The notes: a model not told the origin generated them from the sequence alone. A DNA stretch of 64,000 bases from Pseudophaeomoniella oleicola (GCA_003868215.1 QWDQ01000013.1:430004-494003); one strand, 5' to 3'; counted from the stretch's first letter, positions 12,579-25,000 are shown. Numbers and translations: made by a program.

Positions 12579-13029
12579 AGGTCGAATAAGGATCACCAAA
12601 GCGTTCACCGACGATGGGCAGATGTGGTCTCTGATATGACACCCTTGATTCGGTTTCTTGCAGCTTAAATACACAAGTATTGACCAGGGGACTGCTGAGA
12701 TGTTTCTCTGGGATCCGTAGATCTCTTCTCATAATCGTCTTTGTTTTGATAGACCTTCAAATTCAAGTTAGTCCTGACCTGTATCTGAAAGGAATATGTG
12801 AATGCCCGTTCTCAGTCTTGATCTTATGGCCTACCTCTCGTCGGATCTGCACCCGATGCCTACCTGATATTATGTTCGGCATGGGGAGTGCGAGTGCCCA
12901 CAACTACAAGTTCGGCGGGCGGACCGAGCGTATAATGAATTCGTCCGCCCCTCCGGAAACCCTCGTTGATATACGCTGGGCTTCTTCTCCACAAACCCAG
13001 GAAAGCTGACAGCAAACAATCACGCGGCC
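12579..13029. other. Intergenic, MFS transporter to Nas6-like gene
   Basis: This 451-bp tandem spacer holds the 3' end of the transporter transcript and the promoter of the ankyrin gene. I see nothing distinctive in it. Confidence 0.5.
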
Positions 13030-13974
13030 ATGGAAGAGCAAGATTCGAAGTTCGCTATACATGCAGCCTGCAGAGAAGGGAGAAGTATGTTATCTGCCCT
13101 CATCCTCATCCTCCTTTGACAAGACAGTTTCTAACCGCCTCCGCCAGCCAGCGTTGTTGAATCCCTGCTAAACGTAAGCTTTTCCTCACCTGCGCTCACT
13201 CACGCGAATCACGGTTCCCCTGGATCAAAAGAGAATTCCCTCTCAAGCTTACATGTACTTTTGCAGGCAAACCCAAAGCTTTCAGCTGTAGTCGACGATG
13301 ATGGACGACTTCCTCTTCACTGGGCATGCGCCTACAACCACCTCTCCATCATACGTCTCCTCATGAACGTCCGAAGGCCGTCCTTCGATCCCGACGTCGC
13401 GGACGCCTCGGGCTGGACACCCTTGATGATCTCGAGCGCGCTACCCAACAGTGAAGGTGCGGAAGTAGTCGAGCTTCTGCTCTCGAAAGATGCGGATCCG
13501 AATTTAAAGACGAACGGCGGTCAGACTGCGCTTCATTTCGCGACGTCGAAGCAGAACCTGGAGATATGCCGGACGCTACTGTCACATAAGACGACGGCGA
13601 GGACGAAAGATAAAAGGGGCCAGCTGCCATTACATCGGGCTGCCGCGGTGGGGAATGTGCCGATACTCAAGCTGTTACTAAAGGAAGGCAAGAGCCCGCT
13701 AGATGCTACAGATATAGATGGCATGACGGCGCTGCATCACGCAATCATTGAGGGGCATGGGGATGTCGCAATCGAGCTGATGAAAGCAGGTGCAGACATG
13801 ACAAAGAGGGATGCAGAGGACAGGTTAGCCATCGATCTGGCTCCAGATGCAAAGGTAAGCAGCGGCGTGCTCTGTTACCAGTACCACAAAGACGAGCTTA
13901 TGACTAACTACATTGCGTAGATCCGAAAGTACATATTCTTCCAAGCCGAGAAAGAAGGTATTGAATTGCCTTGA
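13030..13974 (+). CDS. NAS6: 26S proteasome assembly chaperone, ankyrin-repeat (gankyrin/Nas6)
   Basis: Four exons, 13030-13084, 13148-13173, 13267-13854 and 13921-13974, join in frame to 240 residues (yeast Nas6 is 228). The 26-nt second exon encodes TSVVESLLN and is easily missed. About six to seven ankyrin repeats fill the protein (DGRLPLHWACAYNH, SGWTPLMISSA, GGQTALHFATSK, RGQLPLHRAAAVG, DGMTALHHAIIEG). The C-terminus ends IRKYIFFQAEKEGIELP. Nas6/gankyrin binds the C-terminal domain of the Rpt3 ATPase and guides assembly of the proteasome regulatory particle. Other small ankyrin proteins are possible, but length and repeat pattern fit this family well. Confidence 0.85.
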
Positions 13975-14578
13975 TACCCAAGTCCGACAGCATGGCTATT
14001 CTATTGCCATTGTAATATTGATCTGGACGCAAATTACGATCCAGCCCTGTACAAGTCCCTCGGACCGTTTCTCCAGAACTGTTGGGACCCCCGCCACAAA
14101 AGGAGTGGATCATTGCGAATTCGAAGCGGTCACTCGCATACGTGGTAGTATGAATCCTCATCACAGCCTCCATACGAGTCAACATGTGGCTATCCAAAAA
14201 CTGGACAAGGCGAATACTGGAAGGCGTCGCAGAGCCATGATAGTACCTGAGACTGTCCGTCCCTTCGCTGTTTCCCAGTTTCAACACGTATATATGCCTG
14301 TAGTTGGGAGAAGGCGCTGATCGGGCCGTTACGTTGTAGCGCTGGGATTTTGGGGCTAAAGAAGAGCATCTGAGGACTGAGACTGAAGACCGACGGCAGT
14401 GGTATAAAGAGAGTTGATAATGCTGTCTGCGAATGCATTGTGGCAGCACCTAGCGATCTGTGCTAGTGTGGGTGTCGCCTTGTGCGTCGCGAATTCAGAG
14501 GCGGAATCCACAAGGAGATGTTTCCTAGGACCAGGCCTGAAGACCAAGTACTCCTACTTAGATGTATCCCTTCAAAAT
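13975..14578. other. Convergent 3' region between Nas6-like and DUF4202-like genes
   Basis: This 604-bp stretch between two converging genes shows open frames on both strands up to 181 codons. None has a recognisable domain or splice-consistent extension. It probably holds only 3' untranslated sequence. Confidence 0.5.
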
Positions 14579-15235
14579 TCATTGCAACTTCTTATCTCCC
14601 CTCTGGCCTACATCTCCTGTTGCCAGCGCCTTGGCCAACAACGCCTTGCCTTTCTCCCCAACATCCAGTTTTAAGGCCTCCTCACGTCCCCTAGCACCCA
14701 TTTTCCCCCACGTCTTCCTCAGGAGTTCAATCATCTTCCCCTCCCCACCTTCCCACTGCCTCTCAAACCCCTCAAACTGCTCATCCAAAAACACCAAACA
14801 CGCCGCATCCTCCAACATCTGCGTCTCTTCATCCCCCTTCAGATTCTCCTTGCGTATCAGCGCCGCGACCCGCTCGGCCTCCTCTTCGCTCGTGCCAGCC
14901 TCCACACAGATCTGACGCACGGCGCTCGCGGCGCGCGTCTTTTGGTCCGTGCGCCATTTCAGGTAGCCCAGTCGGCCGGCCGGGTAGGTCGCGCGCGGGG
15001 TTTCCCAGCGGCGGAAGTGTTGGGCGCGGATCGCGATGGAGAGCGTTGGGGAAGGGGATGGGTCGAGCAGGTGGAGGTAATGGGTCATGCGTTGGGCGTA
15101 GTGTAGTTCGTAGGGGAGCGTTGTTGAGCCGGCGGTTAGGAGGGAGGGGTGGGGGTTGGGGTCTTCGGAGTGGGCGGCGTCGATGGCCAAGATGGCTCGG
15201 GTGTAGGGTGAAGAAAGCTCGGGTCGTGTGGTCAT
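14579..15235 (-). CDS. DUF4202 family protein
   Basis: This is a single-exon gene of 218 residues, typical for the family. The conserved pattern is visible: AILAIDAAHSEDPN at the N-terminus, LPYELHYAQRMTHYL, the basic RAQHFRRWETPRATYPAGR block, LKWR, then RKENLKGDEETQMLEDAACLVFLD as separate segments toward the C-terminus. The regularly placed His, Glu and Asp residues suggest a helical HD-like fold. The biochemical role is not established and I assign none. The 5' half is strongly G+C rich on this strand compared with its neighbours, which produces long spurious open frames on the other strand. Confidence 0.82.
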   Translation of the reverse strand: MTTRPELSSPYTRAILAIDAAHSEDPNPHPSLLTAGSTTLPYELHYAQRMTHYLHLLDPSPSPTLSIAIRAQHFRRWETPRATYPAGRLGYLKWRTDQKTRAASAVRQICVEAGTSEEEAERVAALIRKENLKGDEETQMLEDAACLVFLDEQFEGFERQWEGGEGKMIELLRKTWGKMGARGREEALKLDVGEKGKALLAKALATGDVGQRGDKKLQ

Positions 15236-16226
15236 GTTGCAAAGGAATCCGTAAGAGTTTCAAGAAAATCGAATAAAACCAATATCAGTTGGGAAAAAAG
15301 GGACAGTTATATCATGTTACGGTGATTCTCAGAGCAATCATCATAAATGAACAGGGAAATAGTGGGAGCCAATTGGAAATGCTTCAATATAAAGCAAAGC
15401 AAAACTATACCTCCCGCGCGCCGAATAAAAAGTATTGCGGGGCGTCGCTTCTTCACTACCTTAGCGGAATCTTGACGTACTCGCAACGGATCACGATAGC
15501 TTACGCCTACCCAGATTAGATATATATATGTATCTTTGATCGGCCTTTATCATGCTACTCATCACTACATAACATAACATACCAGGCACATGCATCTGTC
15601 CCGAATAAAGTGGCGAGCTCGGTGCCAGACTATACATTGCGGGCACAGCGGATCATCGCTCCGGAGATGGAACTAGAGGGGCTACAGATCTCAGTCTCCT
15701 TTCCTCCCTGCACATGGGAGAGATGCCGTATCTCTGGATGTCATAGAAAAACATGATGAGACTTATACGAATTTTGCTCAGTAGAACAGTTCAAACAACC
15801 TGGAATGTATAATACATCCTCGTACAGCGGAACATGGTGTGGCGTAACACGAACCAAACACCGCCACAACGCCACATTTCTCCACTGTGACCTAGGCTAT
15901 GACGCAGTGAACTAAATCCATTGCGACCCAGGTTTTATCATATCGTTCGTTCGTTCGTTCATTTCAATCATTCATTGACCAACCCAACATATCACAACTT
16001 GAATCCGGGGACACACATCAAAAGGAACAGCAGAAAATATTGTCACGATTCCGAATTTAAAAGCCATCATCGTCTCGGAATCATCATCATCATTATACCT
16101 AACGAATACAAACTCCCACATCCCACCTGCTCTTCATACATCCCTCCCCCTCCATCCGGCAAACTCCCAAAGAACATCAAAAACCACCAATCATACATAC
16201 ATTACCTCCCTAGCAAACCCTCCATC
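15236..16226. promoter_or_regulatory. Divergent intergenic region with short tandem repeats
   Basis: This 991-bp stretch separates the DUF4202-like gene from the small Ser/Thr-rich gene. It includes a GTTC-type tandem tetranucleotide at about 15944-15961, followed by an A/C-rich tract typical of a fungal 5' leader before 16227. An open frame reads into the next gene from 15921, but that extension looks like leader sequence. Confidence 0.5.
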
Positions 16227-16541
16227 ATGGGCCAACCCACCAAATCCACATCCACCACCGTCGACACCACCAACTCCTCCTCCTCCTCCGGCAACTCCAG
16301 CAACAACGCCCTTAACACGACGACCCAAAAGACAACCGAAACCATCTCGTCAGCCGGCGCGAACCTCAGCGGCGCCTTTTCTGGCAGTTTCAACGCCGGC
16401 GCCAATTCCATGTCGGGGAAGCAGGAGAGGGTGGTTAGTAGTAGTACGCAGCAGCAGCAGCAGCAGAGTCAGGAGGATCGGGATCGGGCGTATGAGGAGA
16501 GGATGGAGGATGAGTATGCGAAGAGGGAGGGTGGGGCTTAG
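16227..16541 (+). CDS. Small disordered protein with acidic C-terminus
   Basis: This is a single-exon frame of 104 residues starting at ATG 16227, after a long A/C-rich leader. The first half is Ser/Thr/Asn-rich low complexity. The middle (SAGANLSGAFSGSFNAGAN) is Gly/Ala/Ser-rich, then comes a Gln run and a charged tail, YEERMEDEYAKREGGA. Short fungal proteins ending in a similar EEYAKREGGA tail are familiar to me and make a real gene likely, but I know no function. Biased codon use (CC-ending in the first half) is unlike its neighbours. The start could lie further upstream, though that extension looks non-coding. Confidence 0.5.
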   Translation: MGQPTKSTSTTVDTTNSSSSSGNSSNNALNTTTQKTTETISSAGANLSGAFSGSFNAGANSMSGKQERVVSSSTQQQQQQSQEDRDRAYEERMEDEYAKREGGA

Positions 16542-17251
16542 GAGGGAGTGAGTAGGAGATTAAAAAAAGGGATGGGTTTTGTGGAAATGAGGGAGTTCGG
16601 CGAGAAGGATGGACGTAAGCGTGTCTTATGATAATATATGTAATATCGTTGAACGGAGAATATTTGAAATGACTTTTATTACTGGCTCTCAAGGGCACGC
16701 GCACAAGGCAAGCCTTCCTATGAATGTAGCAGACGCTCTTCCTTCCCCCCTTTTGAGAATATGAGCGATAAAAGCAACCATGGAAAACTTCAGACAGCCA
16801 ACAGTACCAGGGTCTGATAATGCACTCTTGCTGCTCACAACAAACGTCGAATTATCAAAACAATCTCGCGCCAGTCGCCCTTTTTCTCTTTTTTGGCCCA
16901 TTCCAACGTTGGGAAACCCCGGGGCCAAGCCACCCAACTAACCATTGATACAAAAAATTTGTCACTGCTAGAACGACTCGAGGTTTGAGTCGAAACGTCA
17001 CAATTCGCCGAGATTGAAACTCCGTCGCTAAAATAAAGCATGAACCAAATGGAAAGCAAGACCGAGGGGAACAAGCCCGTATCATGATATTGATCAAATG
17101 ACCGTGATGCCCAGCACTCATCAGTGTAGCGCCCGCGCGACTGAGGACCAACGGTGCCGGTGATAAGGAAAAGTACGGAATCGAACCACAAGAAAGGCTC
17201 TAGTTGCGCAGCCTCCAGATCACAGATCATGGCTCTAGAGCACGCGATCAT
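16542..17251. other. Convergent 3' region
   Basis: This 710-bp stretch lies between two converging genes. The open frames on the minus strand up to 138 codons have no recognisable feature. I see nothing else. Confidence 0.5.
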
Positions 17252-19074
17252 CTATACGTCGAAACTCCTCGTCAGGCCAATGGCAGCCCACCAATGATCT
17301 GGAATGTCCTCACGACTGGCGATTCGTTCTATGACCCTTTGCAACGTCTGAAGGTCATCAGTCCCAGTCAAATCGTTCGTAGCTTGTCGCAACTCCTCGT
17401 CTTCGCGAGAAGATCCTTGATGTCCAGAGGGGGGTCTTCCTAAGACGGCCCTTCGTAGCTGAGCGAGCTCCTCTTCATCACGATATATTTCCTGTCTGAT
17501 CTCGTCATCGAGAAGAGACGACCGTTCCGCATTGGCCGACTCATTCTCCAGGGGCCCATCAATAGGGCGTGGACTAGTACGGAGACTACCGTCAAGAATG
17601 ACAGGGAGGTGAGTTCTGTCTCTGAACATTCTCAGGTCATTCGCGGAGGTATTCATGCGATTTATGAAGGTATGGAGAGAACGAACTTCCTCAGTAAGAT
17701 CATCAATACTGCGTCGGCTTAGATCTTCAACAGATTGGGACACAGGCCACTGAGTAAACGATGGGTGTGAGAGGATAGGATCGCGGCCTGGGCGGGGGCC
17801 TCTCGCTTCTGTTGCACGACGAGACATTTGTTCGATCAATTCCGGAGGAGGCGCCGGCGCACGGTGGGCATCCTCACCATCGCCCTCAGAGTCTGAGGCT
17901 GACGGCGATTGCGGGCAATATGTTGACCCCGCTGTCGCCTCGGTTTGTCGAAGTGTGTCCAGCGATGAAGGCGCAGTGGATTGCGATGACTGCGTAGAGT
18001 GAGATGTTGATGCGCTCGCAGTTGCAGAGGTGAAAGAACTGCTAGCGCTTGGAAAACGTTCGTCTGGTATTATAGTCGTTAAAAGGGCATCCCAAGTGTT
18101 CACTTCCATATCCGAATCCGAAGAACTATCGGTATCTCTTAGACTAGTCGGTGTACGGCTAGAGTCTCTTAAAGTGCGCGTCCGGCGCAGGAGAGGAAAA
18201 GAGGCAGTCCTTGGCTGACGTGCTGGACTATGGAGTCGGGGTGGCGTAGGGATCCGTGATGGCCGGGACGTTGATCTTCGATGCTCATCACGTTCCACTG
18301 AGCCCACAGGAAATGCAGGTGCAAAACCGACTGTAAGAGAGCCGGCCATGTCAGGAGACTGACGATCGTTTCTGTTTTCACTGGATAAGCGAGGAGGACT
18401 CGGGATCTGACTCCGAGTCAATGATGTATCGTTCGTCAAGCTCTGGTTTCCAGAAACAACCTCGAATCTTAAACCAGACTCCCGGGTATGACGAGGGCGA
18501 CGGAGACGTTGACCTGGCCGGTCATGTTGCAAAGCATCTCGCAAGATCTCTTCGCCTACACGATTACTTTCAGAATTGGACGGGTTGCGAAGCGTGCCTA
18601 AAGCACCGACTCCAGAAGTAATATCAAGTGATCCGTTCCGGTTTGACCTTGCTCTCTGCCCCGGCGGGGTACGGCGCATACGTGACCAGGAATCAAAGAG
18701 ACTCCCTGCAGGTTCAGATGCATCGGTACTGCTACTACGAGCACTCCTTTCACGATATGGTCGAAGCGTGGACTCGCGCCTTATCGTGCGTCGTGAGGCT
18801 GAAGCAGCGCGATCGACTTTCTCGGTTGCGCGAATGGATGGAACATCTTCAGGTTCACGGAAAATCCTATTGACAAAATTCAGGGTCAGCTATAGTTGTA
18901 GACATAAGGAGCGGAATAATGATTTTGCTTTTGCTAGTGGTCAGGCATTGATGCATGTCAAGTCCTGGTCCTGATAAAGACGATTTCGCCGACGAAATGC
19001 GCGCGTTACAAGCGGCGAATGACAACCGTCCGGTCAGGTGCAAGGCAAAGCGACAACACTTACGGAAGACCCAT
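17252..19074 (-). CDS. Disordered fungal protein of unknown function
   Basis: The main exon is 17252-18866. Its frame stays open upstream of the first ATG (18677 region) to an AATAG acceptor, so an upstream exon is likely. The best candidate is an 11-nt exon at 19064-19074 (ATGGGTCTTCC, donor GTAAGTG) over a 197-bp intron, giving 541 residues that begin MGLPIFREPEDVPSIRA. The protein is almost wholly disordered: Arg/Ser-rich with many SxPR-type segments and an acidic SDSDMEVNTWDALLTTIIPDE patch. A short helical region near HTFINRMNTSANDLRMF and a C-terminal IASREDIPDHWWAAIGLTR motif look conserved. I do not recognise the family. The tiny first exon and long intron make the 5' end uncertain. 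Confidence 0.6.
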
Positions 19075-19847
19075 TTCGCGCCCTTTTCGCACGATAAAAA
19101 GTTGATGACGATGTGAAAACAGCGGATGCGATTCAATGACGACTGAAAAATAATCATACAGGAGCGACGATGATAGCGTTGTCGATGTACGAAATGTAAG
19201 GGAAGAGTGAAAATGGCGCGCGACTAATGTGGACCTGAGGCAGCGACGGGGAAGGGGAAAGGAAAACGGAAAAGAGCTGGAAAAGTTACCAAACCTTGGC
19301 TGATTCGGCTGGCGAGCTGGCGAGTTGGCTGGGTGGTCTCCCTGGTCGCTCGGATGGGGGCAGAGAAGTCAGACAACAATAGACGGAGAGGCTGGGGCAC
19401 TGGCTGTTCAACCAATCAGAGTTTTCACAGCGGACGTGTCAATCTCTACATCTTACTACTACGGACGTAGTACAAGCTTATTCTCCTTTATCGATAACCA
19501 TAGCTTGCCCTCTTTAGGTCTAGACCATCGGTCCCTTTGTGTGGTCAAGGTGAAGTGATAGCCAAACGATACGATTCATCCAAACACTATTTCATCATTT
19601 TGTGAGTTGATGACTCCTCCTGCTTATAACGCCGGGCTAGGGAGATGGAAACAAACACGTTGATATTGCCTACGAAACCGAGAGCTTAAAAGCCAATCTA
19701 CACCACAGGATCTGTGGCTTTCATGACGGCGTGCACCTCACATCCTCTAGACATGGCCGCATCATTATAAAAAGATGAAATCTGTGTTCTTCATGGACGT
19801 CCTCGAATCGTATATCTGAGACTTCCTCTCGCAGTACTGTGGTGATC
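19075..19847. promoter_or_regulatory. Divergent intergenic region upstream of the folate gene
   Basis: This 773-bp stretch lies between the divergent starts of the disordered-protein gene and the dihydrofolate synthetase gene. A TACTACTACGGACGTAGTA near-palindrome occurs around 19455-19473. I see no other named element. Confidence 0.4.
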
Positions 19848-21116
19848 ATGATTGAACTTGGTCTCTCTCGGATAGCCCAGTTGGCTCCGCCAAAATATAC
19901 GTGGAAGGCGATTCATGTTGCGGGCACCAATGGCAAGGGATCAATATGTGCCTACCTCTCGGCCATGATCAAGGAAGCTGGTCTACGTCCTGCCCGATTC
20001 AATTCCCCGCATCTTATTGATCGATGGGACTGCATATCGATCGATGAAGTGACCGTGAAGAAGGATGCTTTTGACGCTGTCGAGGCCTCGGTCAAGGCTA
20101 GAAACAAGGAAAAGGACGTTGACGCATCGGAATTTGAACTACTTACAACCACCGCCTTCGAGTTGTTCAACAGATGCAGACCTGAAATCGATTACGGTGT
20201 AATCGAGGTTGGACTTGGGGGGCGCCTGGACGCTACTAATATACTCAACAATGTGGAGGTCTCGATCATCACGAAGATTGGTCTCGATCACCAAGTTCAA
20301 CTGGGAAACACAATCCAAGAGATAGCAAGGGAAAAAGCAGGTATCATGCGTCCGCAAGTGCCTTGTATTGTTGATGGTACCAATGAACGGGAAGTGCTTG
20401 ACACTTTGCAGGCACACGCTGAGAAAGTGGGAGCTCCGATCTCACTTGTTACTGCTGAGTCTAGGCCACAGACATATGCTGAACTGCAGCCCTTTTTTAA
20501 GCGCCAGGACTTGGAGCCTCACCAGAAGATAAATCTCCTGGTTGCTACGGAAGCTATGAAGACACTCATAGCTGGGCGGGCCTTGACCCAAAGTGCTGAG
20601 CTTAAACCCTGCATGGAGGGAATATTGAAAGCGAACTGGCCCGGAAGGTTGCAAAGGATCAGTGTTGAGTCTCTTACAGGCAGGAAGGCAGAAGTCCTTC
20701 TGGACGGTGCGCATAACGTTCAGTCAAGCGAAGCCCTGGCAGCCCACGTAGATCGCACATTGCGCACCACCACCGATCAGGTCACATGGGTCTTTGGTGC
20801 CAGTCGTGGAAAGGACATTAGCAGCATTCTTAGGTGCTGTCTCCACCAGAGAGATAGGCTCGTACCGGTAACTTTCGGGCCTGTGGATGGTATGCCGTGG
20901 GTTCACAGTATGGCAATCGATGAAATTGCAGCAGCCGCAGGGGCGATCGAAACAAATATCCAGGTTGTAGAGAACGACTACCTGGACATGGATGGGTTGC
21001 TGGATCGGCTACGTTTGGCGTGTGATCTGGCTAACGAAGGGCCGTTGGTAATTGCTGGAAGCTTATACCTTGTATCAGATATTCTCAGATTGCTTCGTGA
21101 TTCAAGGTCTGTATGA
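19848..21116 (+). CDS. FOL3: Dihydrofolate synthetase (folylpolyglutamate synthase family)
   Basis: This is a single-exon gene of 422 residues; yeast Fol3 is 427. The enzyme joins L-glutamate to dihydropteroate using ATP to make dihydrofolate. The Mur-ligase-type P-loop GTNGKGS is at residues 26-32. Other visible signatures are SPHLIDRWDCISID, the EVGLGGRLDATN motif, the KIGLDHQVQLG segment with its catalytic-site His, EKAGIMRP with the carbamylated-Lys position, and LLDGAHN at the start of the C-terminal domain. The start MIELGLSRI is typical for fungal Fol3; codons before it are not ATG. The absence of a mitochondrial leader and the length favour Fol3 over the polyglutamylating Met7 enzyme. 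Confidence 0.92.
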   Translation: MIELGLSRIAQLAPPKYTWKAIHVAGTNGKGSICAYLSAMIKEAGLRPARFNSPHLIDRWDCISIDEVTVKKDAFDAVEASVKARNKEKDVDASEFELLTTTAFELFNRCRPEIDYGVIEVGLGGRLDATNILNNVEVSIITKIGLDHQVQLGNTIQEIAREKAGIMRPQVPCIVDGTNEREVLDTLQAHAEKVGAPISLVTAESRPQTYAELQPFFKRQDLEPHQKINLLVATEAMKTLIAGRALTQSAELKPCMEGILKANWPGRLQRISVESLTGRKAEVLLDGAHNVQSSEALAAHVDRTLRTTTDQVTWVFGASRGKDISSILRCCLHQRDRLVPVTFGPVDGMPWVHSMAIDEIAAAAGAIETNIQVVENDYLDMDGLLDRLRLACDLANEGPLVIAGSLYLVSDILRLLRDSRSV

Positions 21117-22004
21117 AGATTACGAGCTGAGGCGGTCATGGCATCAAGGAGATGGCGTTTATGTATCTCAGCGATGATGGGCAAGCGAGTTGGCCTCACT
21201 ACGGTGGCTAGGCCATTGTAAAAGCTGGGTGGGGTAAGTATGGCCAACCCAGAATGTGATGGATCTGGGAATGTTTTCATTTATCTGTCCGAGTTTCTTT
21301 CTACATAGTTGAGATAGAAGATGAAAATTGATGAGAACTGAAGCACGTTCAGAAGTTCCGAAGCACACTTATGTACCTAAGGTACCTAATGTATACATAT
21401 TACAATACCGGTCACCCGTGTTGCTCAATCTTGAAGTAGCGTATTCCTAAAGACCCTTGTTTACTTTTTACTTATTTGTACTAACTTACGGTACTGTATT
21501 GAAGATCCCGAAAAGTGCGTCATGCCCAAAACCCAAGTGGCCTAGATAATCCTTAGACAAACACCTAATTTCCGGGGTTTAAGCCGTCTCGTCTCGTGCC
21601 GTGATTCTAGAGGTTCAATGCAAACGACAGTCAACCAGGCTTACCGACAAGACCTGTGTTCTGCGAGGTGTCAGCCAGGTACAGCAGCAGGTCCAAGTTC
21701 AGGTACAATCATTGATCAGGTCGCTACTACCCGAAACACGGGTGAAATGTTTCCTGTATGAGCACCACAACTGCATAAGCTGCAGCGCGAAAAGAATCCG
21801 AGCGACCAACCTCATCTGGAGGGTGCATGCAGTTATTCATCACGAAATACCGTTTACAGATTTTCACGCGCACAAAAAGTTTATCAATCCTTTCGAATAA
21901 GTCGAGTACCATGATTAGCCTATACCAGCTGTGAAGCATGTCATTCAGAAGCCTAAAGGTGTTTTTCGATAGCCTATGTTGACGAGGACGGAGCACATGT
22001 CGCA
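21117..22004. other. Intergenic, folate gene to SepH-like kinase gene
   Basis: This 888-bp tandem spacer is AT-rich in its first half, with a GTACCTAAGGTACC element near 21373. I see no gene in it. Confidence 0.5.
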
Positions 22005-25000
22005 ATGGTCTCTCGTAACGGCAACCCGACGGACGAGAATACAGTGCCGAAACAAACCGATGCTAGTCCTACCAAAGCGCGGGCTCCCAGGGGTGGCCAG
22101 AGTCCTACAAAGAGGGAGGAGAAACCAAAGGCGCAAGATGTTTCAGAGCTGAAAGACTATGTGAGTCCGAACTCCCTATGAGGTGGAACAAATAACTGAC
22201 GAGTGACATCAGCAATTGGGTGATTGTCTGGGTAAAGGTGCTTTTGGATCTGTCTACCGAGCTCTCAATTGGGGAACCGGGGAGACAGTGGCAGTAAAGC
22301 AGATCAAGCTAGCAGACCTCCCAAAGAGCGAGCTTCGGGTTATTATGGTAAACATCATACTTCCTGTCAAGACAGAAATGAGGCGAAGCTCACAGATATA
22401 TTAGCTTGAGATCGATCTACTGAAGAACCTCGATGTACGTTCTCCCACTCTTCGCCACATTTGATCCTACTGACAACAGAACAGCATCCCAATATCGTCA
22501 AGTATCACGGCTTTGTTAAGACACCAGAGACGCTGAACATTATCTTGGAGTAAGGATTCACGATCATACCCTGAGCTAGGGCTGACGGCTTCACAGATAC
22601 TGTGAAAATGGCTCGCTTCACTCAATTTCCAAGAACTTTGGACGCTTTCCAGAGAATCTGGTGGCATTGTATATGTCACAAGTGCTGCATGGTCTCCTTT
22701 ATCTTCATGAACAGGGTGTTATACACCGAGATATCAAAGGCGCTAATATCCTTACCACGAAGCAAGGTTTAGTCAAGCTGGCGGATTTTGGGGTTGCCAG
22801 TCGGACCACTGGCCTCCATGAGGGCAGCGTGGTTGGTACTCCGTACTGGATGGCTCCGGAAGTCATTGAGCTTTCGGGAGCAACGACAGCCTCGGATATT
22901 TGGAGTCTGGGCTGCACCGTTATAGAGTTGCTCGAAGGCAAGCCGCCGTATCACAAGCTTCAGCCAATGCCGGCTCTCTTCCGCATTGTCAAAGATGATC
23001 ATCCACCGCTACCCTCCGGAGCCTCACCAGCAGTCATTGACTTTTTGATGCAATGTTTTCAGAAAGATCCCAACTTACGGGTGTCTGCCCGAAAACTTTT
23101 GAAACACCCCTGGATTTCAAATGCAAAACGTGCAGGTTCGATCGTACACCAACAGTCGACCGAGTACGAAGAGGCTGTGAAGAGCGTCCAGGAATGGAAC
23201 GAAGCACTGAAATCACCAGATGCGGGATCCACAAGAAAGACAGCCAGGCTATCTGCTTCCAGTCCCATCCCCCCAAGTCGAGATTCATATCCCCCTCTGC
23301 GAACACCTGCTAAATCTTCTTTCCCCCCACCACTCACTTTGGATACAGCAGATAAGTATCGCTCACCAGAAGGAGAAACCGATGACAATTGGGACAACGA
23401 TTTCGCTTCGGCTATCTCGCCTAGCGCGCTGCATTTACCTCAGCTTCGGCCGCTGGACCATTTCGGTGGCATGCTATCCTCGGAGAAGCTGAAGACTTTC
23501 GCCGCGCTCTCGGGAGTAGCGGAGCACCCAGACTATTATCAAGACACCGAGAACGAAATGACTCTACGAAGTCCCATTACTATAGAAGAGCATGAGGATT
23601 TTCAAACGGTGAGACCTTTGTCCGCCAAGAAGAACGAGGAATCGAAGAACACAAAAAAGAAATCCGAGCCCAAGGCTAGACGGAAGTCATCCCTCCCGTC
23701 AGCACGCCAGGCCACAAATCTAGCCAAAAGTCGACCACCTCAGGGTAAACCTGCTAGTCAACTGCCACCCCATCGATTGTACCGAGAAAATTCAGTTGAA
23801 GATTACTCAGATATCATAGCAGCGAACGAAAATGAACTTGACAGGAAGCTTGCTGGAATTACCCTTGACGATGAACCATCCATGATACTAGAATCTCCCA
23901 GTGTCACAGACCTCATGAGATCCATGCGTCCAGAGAACACTATCGGGAGCTATCGAAGGCAGTCGGGCCCAAAACGGACGCTTTCAATGAGGAGGACAAG
24001 GTCTTCTGTCGAGATTCAAAAATTTGCTGAGAACGAGGCAGATGAAGACTTCTCAGATGTGTTTGCGGACGGCATTAAGGTCCTGGAAAAGCCCCAAAGC
24101 GACGAGGGCTCTCCTCCAGGGACATTGATGTTGAATTCAAAGGTTTCCGTAAACTCTTGGCTAGGTGACGGGAATGAAGATGATGAAGACGATCCATTCG
24201 CACAGTTAGAAGAGAACATGGCAGAGATAGATTTGGAAACCAATATCGCAAGAGACAGACAGGCTAGGCTTAGGTCCGACGTGGAGAACCTGGTAGGGCA
24301 GCTCAAAGTCTCGCAAGATGATGAGGTACTACTGCAGATATCCGAGGATCTCATGAACATATTCGCGGTCTTCCAAGATACAAAGGCCGTGATCATATCT
24401 GCTCATGGTCTCCTACCAATTCTTGAGATCTTGGAAACGTGCATACGGCTGGATATCATTCTGAATCTCTTAAAGATCATCAACGCCATCATCTTCAACG
24501 ATACCGAAGTACAAGAAAATTTATGCTTTGTTGGCGGTATACCAAAGATCAACAAGTTCGCATCTAAGCGGTTTCCGCGAGAGATCCGGCTTGAAGCCGC
24601 TGCATTCGTTCGCCAAATGTATCAGACCTCAACTCTGACTCTGCAGATGTTCGTCAGCGCTGGTGGTTTAACAATCCTCGTGGATTTTTTGGAAGATGAC
24701 TACGACGATGACAGGGAACTTGTCCTTATTGGCGTCAATGGGATTTGGAGTGTCTTTGAGCTCCAAGGCTCGACTCCAAAGAACGACTTCTGCCGAATAT
24801 TGTCTCGGAATTCTGTGCTCGACCCGCTCTCTCTCGTCTTAAGCCGCGTCTTAACTGAGCCTAGCGAGAATGGAGAGCAGCGAGAACTGGCAGAGCTATG
24901 TGAAGCACGGATTGCGAATATTTTTTTCATATTCTCGCAGGCCGAGAATTATGTTAAAGAGCTTGTTGCTGATCGAACAGTGCTCCATAGGGTCCTCAGG

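Noticed and set aside
13904-14449. 181-codon minus-strand frame after the Nas6-like gene
   Set aside because: It has no recognisable feature and overlaps the last exon of Nas6 in antisense.
15921-16226. N-terminal extension of the small Ser/Thr-rich protein
   Set aside because: The frame is open but A/C-rich and leader-like; the ATG at 16227 after the leader is the better start.
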